This document shows positions 44,448 to 53,835 of a stretch of DNA of 64,000 nt, one piece after another. The notes under the pieces are model-generated. The model was not told the origin of the DNA. It did not search any database and saw only the letters and a list, made by a program, of their open reading frames with translations. Numbering within the stretch: position 1 is the stretch's first letter; every line of letters starts with the position of its first letter. The position numbers were made by a program, and so were the translations under genes. The stretch comes from Fortiea contorta PCC 7126 (GTDB lineage Bacteria; Cyanobacteriota; Cyanobacteriia; Cyanobacteriales; Nostocaceae), in assembly GCF_000332295.1 (NCBI RefSeq), contig NZ_KB235930.1, positions 2,561,395 through 2,625,394 of the forward strand, in the 5' to 3' direction.

Positions 44448-45887
44448 ATGACTTTCAATTCTCCAGAACATGCATTCAATGTAGAGACAGGTATCAACAT
44501 TAATCCTGATAATTCTTCTAGTTTAATTGGTTTGTCAGACACTAATTATTTATCACAACTATTATCTGGTAGTAGTTATCCCAATTATCTAACCCAACCC
44601 TTATTAGACGACGATATCATAACTGAAACTTACGCCCAAAATACACCAATTAATTACACTGCTTCTTTTGGTATTCCTGCTAATGGATATGCAAGCGGGC
44701 CTGATAAATCAGTTGACGGTTTTGGTTTACAAACTAGTAGCTACTCAGCCGCAACAACTCGATCATTTAGTAGTAGTCCAAGCACCAGTACCGCCTCAAC
44801 CAACGATTGGTTTAGCGCTAATTTTTTAGATCAACAACTGATTAATAAAACCAGAGACTTAGCTGCTGATGGTCAGTTGAATCGTAATGATATGATAGCA
44901 ATTTTCCGTGACGCCGAAGACGATTCAATCATTGATGCTAATGAATATAAAGACTTACAAACAATTGTGAATAACGCCAACTATTTCAAGATGGACGACT
45001 ATGTTCGCGTCCTCTCCAGCAAAGTAGTTTTTGGTACAGTTGCTAATACTAACTACCAAGGACAAGCATTAGGGAACTTGTATGCTGGAAGCAGTAGCAC
45101 GCAAATGGAAAAGCTGATTAATAAATGGTTTTTTGGTAGCGATCGCCCCAGCACACCTTATACTTATAAATTTGCCGAAGGTTCTCTCTTCCAAAATGGC
45201 ATCAGCTATCAAGATGTCAGTCAAGGTTTAGTCGGAGACTGCTATTTTCTCGCAGGTTTAGCTGAAACCGCCATCCATTCACCTAGCACAATTCAGAGTA
45301 TGTTCATCGATAACGGTGATCAAACATATACAGTGCGCTTTTATAATAACGGTGTGGCAGATTATGTGACTGTAGATAGATACTTACCAGTTGATTCTGT
45401 TAACGATTTTATTTATGCGAACCAAGCAGGAGCTAAATGGGGCAAATATGATGAAAAGAGTAACGAATTATGGGTGGCTTTAGCAGAAAAAGCTTACGCT
45501 CAAATTAACGAATCTGGCTGGATAAATCAAGATAATACTAATTCCTATGCTGGTATTAACGGCGGCTGGGATACAGACGCAATTCGTCATATCACAGGAA
45601 CTAATGCTGTTAGTTCTCGTGATTTTAACTTAGATTCCATCGTCAAGGCTTATAGCTCTGGAAATCTCCGGGGTTTCTCTTCCAAAGCCAGCGGAATTGT
45701 TGATAGTATTGTCACTGGTCATGTTTATGTTGTTGTAGACTACAATTCTGCTACCCAACAATTCACTCTCTTTAATCCTTGGGGAACTGAAGGAGGTTGG
45801 TTGAATGGGAAAATTCTCCCTGGTTTTGTGACAGCATCAATCGATTTTTTAAGAGCTAACTTCTCGCAATGGAGTTATACAGCATAA
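44448..45887 (+). CDS. Calpain-like (peptidase C2) cysteine protease
   Basis: This is a protein of about 479 residues. Residues 1-120 are polar and Ser/Thr/Asn-rich. Residues about 130-185 carry helix-loop-helix segments with acidic loops (DLAADGQLNRNDM, DAEDDSIIDANEY) that look like EF-hand calcium sites. The C2 peptidase domain follows with a Cys265 nucleophile (QGLVGDCYFLAGL), His425 (VTGHVYVVVDY) and Asn443 (TLFNPWG), a complete triad. Bacterial calpain-like proteases are uncommon and mostly uncharacterised. No signal peptide is visible. ATG at 44448 is chosen over TTG at 44433. Confidence 0.88.
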   Translation: MTFNSPEHAFNVETGININPDNSSSLIGLSDTNYLSQLLSGSSYPNYLTQPLLDDDIITETYAQNTPINYTASFGIPANGYASGPDKSVDGFGLQTSSYSAATTRSFSSSPSTSTASTNDWFSANFLDQQLINKTRDLAADGQLNRNDMIAIFRDAEDDSIIDANEYKDLQTIVNNANYFKMDDYVRVLSSKVVFGTVANTNYQGQALGNLYAGSSSTQMEKLINKWFFGSDRPSTPYTYKFAEGSLFQNGISYQDVSQGLVGDCYFLAGLAETAIHSPSTIQSMFIDNGDQTYTVRFYNNGVADYVTVDRYLPVDSVNDFIYANQAGAKWGKYDEKSNELWVALAEKAYAQINESGWINQDNTNSYAGINGGWDTDAIRHITGTNAVSSRDFNLDSIVKAYSSGNLRGFSSKASGIVDSIVTGHVYVVVDYNSATQQFTLFNPWGTEGGWLNGKILPGFVTASIDFLRANFSQWSYTA

Positions 45888-45898
45888 ATAAAATTGAA

Positions 45899-45927
45899 TA
45901 TTCCTCGCCTCTTGGTAAGCGAGGAAT
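45899..45927 (+). promoter_or_regulatory. Hairpin between protease and secreted-protein genes
   Basis: Stem ATTCCTCGC / GCGAGGAAT (9 bp, perfect) lies 11 bp after the protease stop and upstream of the next start, without a T-run. It could set the ratio of the two gene products in one transcript. Confidence 0.45.
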
Positions 45928-45953
45928 TCAATCAGAGGAAATTTAGATATAAA

Positions 45954-46451
45954 ATGAAAATATTTTGCTTATTCATACCAGTATTTTTCTTATCTTTTGC
46001 TGGTGAGTTTATTCCGCAAAAAATAGCAGATAATCAGTTTTCAAATATGGCGGCTAAACCAATACCAGAATCTGCAAATATCAAGGTCGTTAAAGTCACT
46101 TTATTAGCAAGAGAAGAGAAAACACCACCAATGGGAGAACCATTAAACCCCCATCGAGATATCGGTTTTGCTTCCGTATTCATTCGGTTAACTAACTTGC
46201 AAGCATCAGACGCTAAAATTACGATTAAAAATATTAAAATAGTCAATTCCTTCAGTGGTAAACTGCAAGAATTTAACTTTTCTCCCCAAAAGATTATCTT
46301 GCATCCCCTAGAAAATTCCGAACAGGTATTTCACTTGAAAAATAAAACCGGATATTCAACTACAGCACCAATGCAAGCAATTGTCACTTATCAAATAGGA
46401 AACTTGATAAGTGAAAGCAAATCGGCTGTAACTGAGGTGATGCGTCCTTAG
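45954..46451 (+). CDS. Small secreted protein of unknown function
   Basis: This 165-residue protein has a signal peptide (MKIFCLFIPVFFLSFAGEF). The mature part is beta-rich with alternating hydrophobics (NIKVVKVTLLAR, VFIRLTNL, AKITIKNIKIVNS), suggestive of an immunoglobulin-like fold. The ATG has AGAGGAAA about 14 bp upstream. It follows the C2 protease by 66 bp including a hairpin, so it may be a substrate, inhibitor or partner. I do not recognise the family. Confidence 0.6.
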   Translation: MKIFCLFIPVFFLSFAGEFIPQKIADNQFSNMAAKPIPESANIKVVKVTLLAREEKTPPMGEPLNPHRDIGFASVFIRLTNLQASDAKITIKNIKIVNSFSGKLQEFNFSPQKIILHPLENSEQVFHLKNKTGYSTTAPMQAIVTYQIGNLISESKSAVTEVMRP

Positions 46452-46557
46452 TCAAATAATTGACATTGACATTTCCAAAAACAAATAGGAATTAAAACTT
46501 AAAGTTGTTAAAATGTAAAGATATGATATAGTAACGTCTCTACATTATCCTGGTTTT

Positions 46558-47922
46558 ATGGGACAGCCAATTGTTGCAATTATCGGACGCCCAAACGTGG
46601 GCAAATCCACCCTGGTTAATCGTCTCGCCGGGGAACAAACGGCGATTGTCCACGATGAACCAGGAGTAACACGCGATCGCACTTATTTATCAGCATACTG
46701 GAACGATCGCGAATTTTTGGTAGTAGACACAGGTGGATTAGTCTTTAATGATGATACCGAATTTTTACCCCTGATCCGCCAACAAGCGATGATGGCACTC
46801 AGTGAAGCCAGCGCCGCCATATTCGTCGTTAACGGTCAAACCGGGCCCAACCCAGCCGATGAAGAAATCGCCGAATGGTTGCGTCAACAACCAGTACCCG
46901 TACTCCTAGCAGTCAATAAATGCGAATCTCCTGAACAAGGCTTAATTCAAGCTGCAGAATTTTGGGAATTGGGATTAGGTGAACCATTCGCCATCTCCGC
47001 AATTCATGGTAGTGGTACAGGTGAGCTACTTGATGAGTTAATTCAATACATCCCCTCCGCCGAAGAAATACCAGAAAATAACGAAATTAAAGTAGCAATT
47101 ATTGGTCGTCCCAACGTCGGTAAATCAAGTTTATTAAACTCTTTCGTCGGTCAAGAAAGAGCAATTGTTAGTCCCATTTCCGGCACAACCCGCGATGCAA
47201 TTGATACCACAATTGAACGCAACGGGCAAACATATTGCTTAATTGACACCGCCGGCATTCGTAAAAAGAAAAGCATAGAATACGGCACAGAATTCTTTAG
47301 CATTAACCGCGCCTTTAAAGCCATCCGCCGCGCCGATGTAGTTTTATTAGTACTAGACGCTGTAGATGGAGTCACCGAGCAAGACCAAAAATTAGCCGGG
47401 CGGATTATTGAAGAAGGTAGAGCCTGTATCATCGTCGTCAACAAATGGGATGCTGTCGAAAAAGACTCATACACCATCTACGACTACGAAAAAACCTTGC
47501 AAGCACGGTTACATTTTACCGAATGGGCAGACACAATTTTCGTCAGCGCCTTAACAGGACAGCGAGTAGAAAAGATTTTAGAGTTAGTGAATACAGCCGC
47601 AGAAGCCCACAAACGCCGCGTCACCACATCAGTAATTAACGAAGTCTTAACAGATGCTGTCAGCTGGCATTCCCCACCAGCTTCGCGGGGTGGACGCCAG
47701 GGTAAAATCTATTACGGTACACAAGTTAGTACCCAACCCCCAACCATCGCTCTATTCGTCAACGAAGCCAAACGCTTCAACGAAAACTACCGCCGCTACA
47801 TCGAAAGACAATTCCGTCAACACTTAGGATTTAAAGGTACTCCCATTCGCTTACTCTGGCGCAGCAAAAAAGTCCGGGATGTTGAAAGTGGTAATCTCAA
47901 CAGAGCCACCCGCGTCAAATGA
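46558..47922 (+). CDS. der: Ribosome biogenesis GTPase Der
   Basis: This 454-residue protein has two tandem GTPase domains: G1 motifs GRPNVGKST at the N-terminus and GRPNVGKSS at about 182. Matching DTAG/DTGG and NKxD motifs ([16 protein letters not shown]) follow in each half, with a C-terminal KH-like domain. Der is needed for 50S subunit maturation. In cyanobacteria it commonly precedes an EcfT-like gene, as here. Confidence 0.96.
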   Translation: MGQPIVAIIGRPNVGKSTLVNRLAGEQTAIVHDEPGVTRDRTYLSAYWNDREFLVVDTGGLVFNDDTEFLPLIRQQAMMALSEASAAIFVVNGQTGPNPADEEIAEWLRQQPVPVLLAVNKCESPEQGLIQAAEFWELGLGEPFAISAIHGSGTGELLDELIQYIPSAEEIPENNEIKVAIIGRPNVGKSSLLNSFVGQERAIVSPISGTTRDAIDTTIERNGQTYCLIDTAGIRKKKSIEYGTEFFSINRAFKAIRRADVVLLVLDAVDGVTEQDQKLAGRIIEEGRACIIVVNKWDAVEKDSYTIYDYEKTLQARLHFTEWADTIFVSALTGQRVEKILELVNTAAEAHKRRVTTSVINEVLTDAVSWHSPPASRGGRQGKIYYGTQVSTQPPTIALFVNEAKRFNENYRRYIERQFRQHLGFKGTPIRLLWRSKKVRDVESGNLNRATRVK

Positions 47923-47993
47923 AGGATGAAGTGTGAAGTATGTAGACGCGAAGCGGCTTGCCGCAGGCTAGTATGAAGGATGAAGGATGAAAT
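47923..47993. repeat. GAAGGAT tandem repeat with nested insertion
   Basis: GAAGGATGAAGTGTGAAGTAT-type heptamers are broken at 47942-47969 by a 28-bp palindromic unit (GTAGACGCGAAGCGGCTTGC then CGCAGGCT), flanked on both sides by AGTAT (47937-47941 and 47970-47974). Confidence 0.7.
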
Positions 47994-48184
47994 GATTGCA
48001 CCGATTTTTAGAATGGGGTGGGTGCGGCTTTTTGCAAACTTCTCCTGTTGGAGACAATACGCGAACAGAGTAGAGACTTAGTTAGTAAAAAATCACAAAA
48101 TGCATAGATCATTACGGTTCAGATGAGATAACTTGGGCATGAGAAACCACAACCCCAATGACCTTAACTCAACTATATTGAACT

Positions 48185-49111
48185 ATGGATCTACTGCGAT
48201 CGCTACCCCTAGGACTTTATCTAGAACAACCCCAAACTTGGCTACACAAAATTGATCCCCGTGTCAAGTTTGCTTGGTTGATGAGTTTTCTCACCAGCTA
48301 CACCTTTGCTACAAACGAGTGGCGTCTCCTACTAGTAGCCGTATTGATTATCGTCACCCTAGTCGCTAGAATTCCTCAGCGAGTCTGGAAGCAGCAGATG
48401 GTTTGGCTGTTAATGTTATCATTTTTTGTCTTCATAATTACCGCTGCTTCCCCTGATGGACTAGGTATAGATTATCAACCACGCCTACCCACTAACGAAC
48501 AAGTCTTTACCCAACCATCAACAACCAACACTACTCAGCCCATTTCCAAAGCAATCATTAACAACCAAAAGTATAGCTATACTCTCTTTCAGGCAGGCCC
48601 AGTCAAAGTTACTCGCCGTTCTTTAGATTTGGCAGTCCGCCTGAGTACAATTCTATTTACTGTAATTTATAGTACTAACTTATATTTACTCACCACAGCA
48701 CCAGAAGAGATTACCTCTGGTATTGAAAGCTTAATGCAACCCCTGCGTCGCCTCAAGTTACCAGTAACCGAAATTACCCTAACTTTAACTTTGTCCCTAC
48801 GATTTATCCCTCTAGTTTTAGAAGAAGTACAAAACCTCATCCGCTCCGTGATGACAAGAGCGATTAACTGGAAAAAGCTAGGATTAAAAGGAGCAGTCAA
48901 ACTGTGGATGATTGTGGCAGAAAGGCTCTTAGAAAATCTACTCCTACGTGCAGAGCAAATGGCCAACGCCATGATGGTACGTGGTTTTACCAGTCCCAAC
49001 GGACATCGTGTAGTGTGGCATGACTTACGACTACAAGCTAGAGACTGGTTAGCCATTGCCGCTCTAACTTTATTTTGGGGCGTGCGCGTAGTTTCAGGAA
49101 ATAGATTTTAG
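48185..49111 (+). CDS. Energy-coupling factor transporter T component (EcfT/CbiQ-like)
   Basis: This 308-residue membrane protein starts LGLYLEQPQTWLHKIDPRVKFAWLMSFLTSYTFATNEWR. It has about five membrane helices and the cytoplasmic coupling segment LENLLLRAEQMANAMMVRGF, which contains the Ala-Arg-Gly type motif that contacts ECF ATPases. It would energise vitamin or metal uptake by S components, none of which is nearby. It follows der by 262 bp, with a nested repeat between. Confidence 0.87.
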   Translation: MDLLRSLPLGLYLEQPQTWLHKIDPRVKFAWLMSFLTSYTFATNEWRLLLVAVLIIVTLVARIPQRVWKQQMVWLLMLSFFVFIITAASPDGLGIDYQPRLPTNEQVFTQPSTTNTTQPISKAIINNQKYSYTLFQAGPVKVTRRSLDLAVRLSTILFTVIYSTNLYLLTTAPEEITSGIESLMQPLRRLKLPVTEITLTLTLSLRFIPLVLEEVQNLIRSVMTRAINWKKLGLKGAVKLWMIVAERLLENLLLRAEQMANAMMVRGFTSPNGHRVVWHDLRLQARDWLAIAALTLFWGVRVVSGNRF

Positions 49112-49171
49112 CACAATCTGCCAACAACGCATATTCGTGGTGTCGCAACAGTCCCGATAACTCACATCAAG

Positions 49172-50755
49172 TCACGTTGTTCGACGCCGAGGAGTGTGGT
49201 TTAAAAAGCGCTCCATACTCTGTTCCGCTAGAGCCGCAATAGTAAGTGAGGGATTCGCGCAGGCTGTTGAACCCGGAATCAGCGAACCATCCATCACAAA
49301 CAAGTTAGGATAACCAAACACGCGCCCGTAAGCATCGCACACTCGCCCAATTGTTGCACCACCAAGAGGGTGTGCAGTGCTACTGTAATCAGGTAATCCA
49401 GCTAGACTTGTACCATTCGCTTGGTTAAGCCTTTGGTATGTGTGCTGGAGAGCCTGAGCATTTTTTTGACTATCGAGTGAGTTGATAGGCCAGAACAAAT
49501 CTGCAGACTGTGTGGCACTATTGTACGTAAGATAGCCATCCGGTCGAGAAATTGCCTGACCAAGAACCGGCAGAATACCCTGGGGAACGAAAGGAATTGC
49601 TTGAAACGGTTCGAGTATCAGCGGCGCGATAGGGTTGTCGAGATCCTCAATTGATATCACCCCTGGACTTCCCTGTGTTGGATTCGTCTGACCAGCATTA
49701 ATCATTAAGGTAGTTGAATCAGAATTCGTTCCCCAAAACTTTCCTACTTGGTTATTTAAGCGCCGTAATGTGCGATGAGATTTAGCACGCAGCAACAGTT
49801 CAGTAGTGCCAATGGAACCAGCCGCTAAAAACAGATAGCGACAAACAAAGGATTTTTGGGCAAGTACTATTCCTTGCTCGTCGATTTGATTACAGACAAC
49901 TCGATAGCGCCCACGATCTGATTCTCCAACTGTAGTGACTACATGTAAAGGTCGAATTTCCACATAGCCAGTGGCTTGAGCCATACTCAGGTAGTTGCGG
50001 TCTACAGAGTTTTTAGCACCACTATTCGTACCATAGTACGTTTGACCTGCGGTAATGGAAGCAACCTTCTGACCAGCAATTTCCTGGCGAACAATATCCC
50101 AATCAAAGGCGACGTCAATTTTACTTGCTGTTAAACCTGCCTTAGCAGCTTGCTCTAAAAGGATACGACTTGCCAAATAGGATTCACTTTGTAGAATATC
50201 ATCTGGAATCGGCGATGCCTTGAGGATAGAGCGCACCCGTGGGAAATAAATCTGATCCAATTTGGAGTAGTTAATGGTGCGCGGAAAGACTTTGTAGAAT
50301 AATTCTTCCGTTGGTTGATAAGTAATACCGCCATAAACAAGAGAACTACCTCCGACACCTGCTCCCCGATATGCATTGATACCATTGCCTCTTTTGACAT
50401 CAAGTACACCGATGTATACATTAATAGGGATTTCTGGAACTGGCGCGGGTAAAACTGTCGTGGGACTAAGCCAAGCAGCACGACCATCTGGCTTATCTGT
50501 TGTAGAAAAAGTATTGCCTGAGTCGGTAATTTCCCATCTTCGTCCCCGCTCCAATACAATTGTTTCAATTCCTGCCTGACCTAGGCGCAATGATGCAACT
50601 GCACCACCAAAACCGCTACCAATTACTATTGCCTCGACGTACTCATCGACTTCAGTTGCAGAAGTTGCAGAAGTGCGAATAGTGGACACACCAAAACTTG
50701 CCGCCGCCGCCGCTGACGCTTGCAGAAATCGGCGACGATTGAGCATTTGAGACAT
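49172..50755 (-). CDS. GMC-family FAD oxidoreductase with Tat-like signal
   Basis: This 527-residue protein begins with a twin-arginine-like signal (NRRRFLQASAAAAASFGV). The FAD-binding motif EAIVIGSGFGGAVASLRLGQAG follows. Further GMC blocks are the GAGVGGSSLVYGGITY glycine stretch and the C-terminal STAHPLGGATIGRVCDAYGRVFGYPNLFVMDGSLIPGSTACANPSLTI. Its closest style is cholesterol-oxidase/sterol-type GMC enzymes. It probably acts outside the cytoplasm on an alcohol or sterol; the substrate is unknown. It is convergent with the EcfT gene. Confidence 0.88.
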   Translation of the reverse strand: MSQMLNRRRFLQASAAAAASFGVSTIRTSATSATEVDEYVEAIVIGSGFGGAVASLRLGQAGIETIVLERGRRWEITDSGNTFSTTDKPDGRAAWLSPTTVLPAPVPEIPINVYIGVLDVKRGNGINAYRGAGVGGSSLVYGGITYQPTEELFYKVFPRTINYSKLDQIYFPRVRSILKASPIPDDILQSESYLASRILLEQAAKAGLTASKIDVAFDWDIVRQEIAGQKVASITAGQTYYGTNSGAKNSVDRNYLSMAQATGYVEIRPLHVVTTVGESDRGRYRVVCNQIDEQGIVLAQKSFVCRYLFLAAGSIGTTELLLRAKSHRTLRRLNNQVGKFWGTNSDSTTLMINAGQTNPTQGSPGVISIEDLDNPIAPLILEPFQAIPFVPQGILPVLGQAISRPDGYLTYNSATQSADLFWPINSLDSQKNAQALQHTYQRLNQANGTSLAGLPDYSSTAHPLGGATIGRVCDAYGRVFGYPNLFVMDGSLIPGSTACANPSLTIAALAEQSMERFLNHTPRRRTT

Positions 50756-51826
50756 ACTTTATTTCCTGAGTTTTCTAGGATGTGTTGGCACTGTTGTAAA
50801 TCTTCGGCAGTGACTTTTAATTGGTAGGATGTTAATTGATTTACAACAATCATTAGTATGAATATCAGATTCATCCTCAGTAAGCAATAATGCTCATTTG
50901 TGTAAAATTACGCAAGTCTTTTATTAAAAAAAAGATTAAATTTTTTGCCTAGCGATCGCCATTTTCTCGAAAAAAGCGTCATCAAACTCAAATACCAAAA
51001 AACTACTTTTGATGGCTCAACAAATAATTTCAGGCGAATTGGTAACTGGGGAAGTGTTTTTATCAATGAATTGCTGACAATTAAGCGATATAGTTATGGG
51101 ATGCATCTTGCCAGCAAAGACAAAAATCGCTTAAGATGCGATCGCACTGCCGTTAATTTGATTCGTGCCCTCTTCCCTAGTAGTAAGATCGCAGGGTCTA
51201 CCAAAATCCGCTGCATGGAAATCATTGAACAACCAGAACCTCCACGAAGCATCTGATTTTAAGGTTCTTGTAGCTACTGAAATTGGCGGGCTATAGAGAT
51301 TCTCGCACAATCGAATCTCCACGAATGTTTCTTTTCGCTGAACATCACATTTCCAGCATTTTTGCAAGAGACTCCACAAGTTGCACTCAAAAAGAACACT
51401 GAACATCTCTTTCCCTAACCGTTAACCCCTCACCTCTTTTTCCAGGCGTCTATTGTCGCCGACAACGATCATAAGCGAGAATGGTGAAGAATCTCTGCAC
51501 AAAGCTCAAGCAAAACTGGTGGTAATTCCCATGCTGAATCATGACTGAATCATGAACAATGAGGAAAATGAGGCGGGTCAGGGAAATTAATTCTCAATTT
51601 GCTCCCCATCTCCCCCCATCCCCCCATCGACTCGGAGCATGGAGTGTAAATTTTTATTTGTTGATTAAAAACTAGATCAAGGTCTTCGTCACCGCCCATA
51701 AACGGCAAACATTGCTAATTTTCGCGTAACTCTGTACAAATATTCTGATGACGGCAAGTAATTATCGTCTCAATGTTTGTACTTAACTGCGAAAAGATAT
51801 AGATATACTTTTACCTTGACTACTCA
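50756..51826. other. Long intergenic region (1.07 kb), no gene supported
   Basis: It lies between the divergent GMC oxidoreductase gene and pipX. Two overlapping reading frames near 50945-51406 on opposite strands lack protein-like composition. A C-rich patch (CTCCCCATCTCCCCCC near 51600) is low complexity. A lost gene or regulatory RNA could be hidden here. Confidence 0.5.
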
Positions 51827-52105
51827 ATGAATCCAGAAAACTCAGAAACTTACATAAATCATCCGACTTGGGGTTTGCTCTACAGAATCTGTATGGTTGA
51901 TGAAAACCAGGATTTATTCACCACACTTTACGCTCAACGCTTATTTTTTCTGGTGACAAACGACATCAAAGGAATTAAATTCCAGTCCATAGGACGTACA
52001 GAAGCTAGAATGATGTTGGAAAATCGCTTACGTACCTTGCGCCGCAGTGGACAATCTCAAGAGTACGATCAAGTACAGAGTGTTTTCCAACGCACCTTCC
52101 AATGA
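51827..52105 (+). CDS. pipX: PII-interacting protein X (PipX)
   Basis: This 92-residue protein is the NtcA coactivator that PII sequesters when nitrogen is plentiful. YINHPTWGLLYRIC, LFTTLYAQRLFFLVT and GIKFQSIGRTEARMMLENRLRTLRR form the Tudor-like beta domain and C-terminal helices. The stop overlaps the pipY start by ATGA, the conserved pipX-pipY arrangement of cyanobacteria. Confidence 0.95.
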   Translation: MNPENSETYINHPTWGLLYRICMVDENQDLFTTLYAQRLFFLVTNDIKGIKFQSIGRTEARMMLENRLRTLRRSGQSQEYDQVQSVFQRTFQ

Positions 52106-52770
52106 TCAGTTCGATTAGCGAACGTATTGTCAAAATCCGCTCGGCGCTACCACTTTCAGTCCGGTTGATTGCAGTTAGCAAGACAGTTCCTGCGGAGATC
52201 ATACGCTCTGCTTATGCCGCAGGAATTCGTGATTTTGCTGAAAGTCGCATTCAAGAAGCCGCCGCCAAACAAGCCGAATTACAAGACTTATCTGATATTA
52301 CCTGGCACTTTATCGGGCATTTGCAAAGCAATAAAGCCAAAAAAGCCCTGGAACAATTCCAATGGATTCACTCCGTTGATAATTTGTCCTTAGCGCAGCG
52401 CTTAAATCAATTAGCACAGCAACTGGGGGTCCATCCCCAAGTTTGCTTACAAGTGAAGATTCTCCCTGATCCCCATAAATCAGGTTGGAGCGTACCAGAA
52501 CTGCTGGTTGACTTACCTGCAATTAATCAATGCAAAAATTTACAAATTCAGGGTTTAATGACAATTCCGCCTTTAGGATTGGATAATGCGGAAATTTTAA
52601 ATGTGTTTAATAGCACCCGTCAACTGGCAAAAGAAATTCAACAGCAAAACTGGTCGCACATCAAAATGGAGCACCTCTCAATGGGGATGTCAGGTGACTA
52701 CCACCTGGCGCTGCAAGCAGGGACAACGATGGTAAGGTTAGGAACTATATTATTTGGCGATCGCTCTTAA
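52102..52770 (+). CDS. pipY: YggS-family PLP homeostasis protein (PipY)
   Basis: This 222-residue type III fold PLP-binding protein has the Lys in RLIAVSKTVPAEI, FAESRIQEAAAKQ, WHFIGHLQSNKAK and the phosphate loop LSMGMSGDYHLALQAGTTMVRLGTILFG. The family balances pyridoxal phosphate and keto-acid pools without a known enzyme activity. It is translationally coupled to pipX (4-bp overlap). Confidence 0.95.
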   Translation: MISSISERIVKIRSALPLSVRLIAVSKTVPAEIIRSAYAAGIRDFAESRIQEAAAKQAELQDLSDITWHFIGHLQSNKAKKALEQFQWIHSVDNLSLAQRLNQLAQQLGVHPQVCLQVKILPDPHKSGWSVPELLVDLPAINQCKNLQIQGLMTIPPLGLDNAEILNVFNSTRQLAKEIQQQNWSHIKMEHLSMGMSGDYHLALQAGTTMVRLGTILFGDRS

Positions 52771-53135
52771 GAGATTTTTCGGTTTTTTTGGTTTATTCAC
52801 AGCCCCACTAGCGATATAATTACGAGGAATCCTATCGCTAGATAGTTAAATAAATAACAAAAGACCCAGTGTTAACAAAACCAATTACCAAAAAAAAGTT
52901 GGAAAAAACTACCGTTTGCAAAAACAGTAGGATATAATCTGGACTCATCGTTGCATCTTTTCGGCAATGCCGGGATGTAAACGAAAACATTTAATTATTG
53001 CCAAAGCCTGTAATATGGGCTACAACTAGCAAGAAAATTGCTAAAAAAGCCGCTCATTGTAGCGATCGCATCTGGTTAAAAAGATTTCTAGCCAGATACA
53101 AAGATATAAGGTTATTTGCACCAGGAGCGTACACA
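52771..53135. other. Leader region of sepF
   Basis: This 365-bp gap contains a TATAAT at 52933-52938, a small hairpin CGGCAATGCCG near 52962 and a HIP1-type octamer. Together they suggest a sepF promoter with a leader of nearly 200 nt. Confidence 0.4.
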
Positions 53136-53729
53136 ATGAACAATATATTTTCCAAGCTCAGAGACTTTGTGGGTCTAAATGAGCAAGTAGAATACGAATA
53201 CTACGAAGACGAAGCCGAGACAGATAACTACCAAACTCTTTATCAACAAGAGAATCCCCCAGCCGCAGCACCAGAAGCAGCCACGGCAAATCGACGTTGG
53301 CGGGAACCCGTGCCTACAATGGAAAACGATGTTGCAGCAACAGGTTCAAAACCAATGGGGAATGTGATCGGTATGCCAGGAGCAATAAACGGAATTTCGG
53401 AAGTTTTAGTTTTAGAACCACGCACCTTTGAAGAAATGCCCCAGGCAATTCAAGCACTGCGTGAGCGCAAGTCAGTAGTATTAAATTTAACTATTATGGA
53501 TCCGGATCAAGCTCAACGAGCTGTAGACTTTGTTGCCGGTGGTACGTATGCACTAGATGGACATCAAGAGCGCATTGGCGAGAGCATCTTCTTATTCACA
53601 CCCAGTTGCGTGCAAGTTAGCACCCAAGGTGGAGTGCTCCATGAAGTTCCTCAACCTCCAGCCCGTCCCTCACGTACTCCAGGCGTAACGCCAAATTGGG
53701 GCAACGAAGCTAATCGGATGGCACAATAA
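53136..53729 (+). CDS. sepF: Cell division protein SepF
   Basis: This 197-residue protein has a short N-terminal amphipathic membrane-targeting helix ([14 protein letters not shown]), a disordered acidic linker, then the SepF core ([68 protein letters not shown]). It links FtsZ rings to the membrane; cyanobacteria lack FtsA and use SepF (Cdv2). ATG at 53136 with AGGAG upstream is chosen over an open frame back to 52998. Confidence 0.94.
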   Translation: MNNIFSKLRDFVGLNEQVEYEYYEDEAETDNYQTLYQQENPPAAAPEAATANRRWREPVPTMENDVAATGSKPMGNVIGMPGAINGISEVLVLEPRTFEEMPQAIQALRERKSVVLNLTIMDPDQAQRAVDFVAGGTYALDGHQERIGESIFLFTPSCVQVSTQGGVLHEVPQPPARPSRTPGVTPNWGNEANRMAQ

Positions 53730-53796
53730 GGTTAAACTAGTCGAGAGTCAAGAGTCTCAAGTCAAAAGTCCAGAGTTTTAAATTTTTGACCAATGA

Positions 53797-53835
53797 CAAA
53801 TGACCAAAGACCGTTGACCATTGACCATTGACGTA
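53797..53835. repeat. Short tandem repeat (TGACCAA type) upstream of proC
   Basis: CAATGACAAATGACCAAAGA and repeated TTGACCA units run up to the proC start. Confidence 0.65.

Noticed and set aside
50945-51406. Reading frames on both strands (103 and 91 codons) upstream of pipX
   Set aside because: They overlap each other on opposite strands, lack protein-like composition and have no ribosome-binding sites; treated as non-coding.
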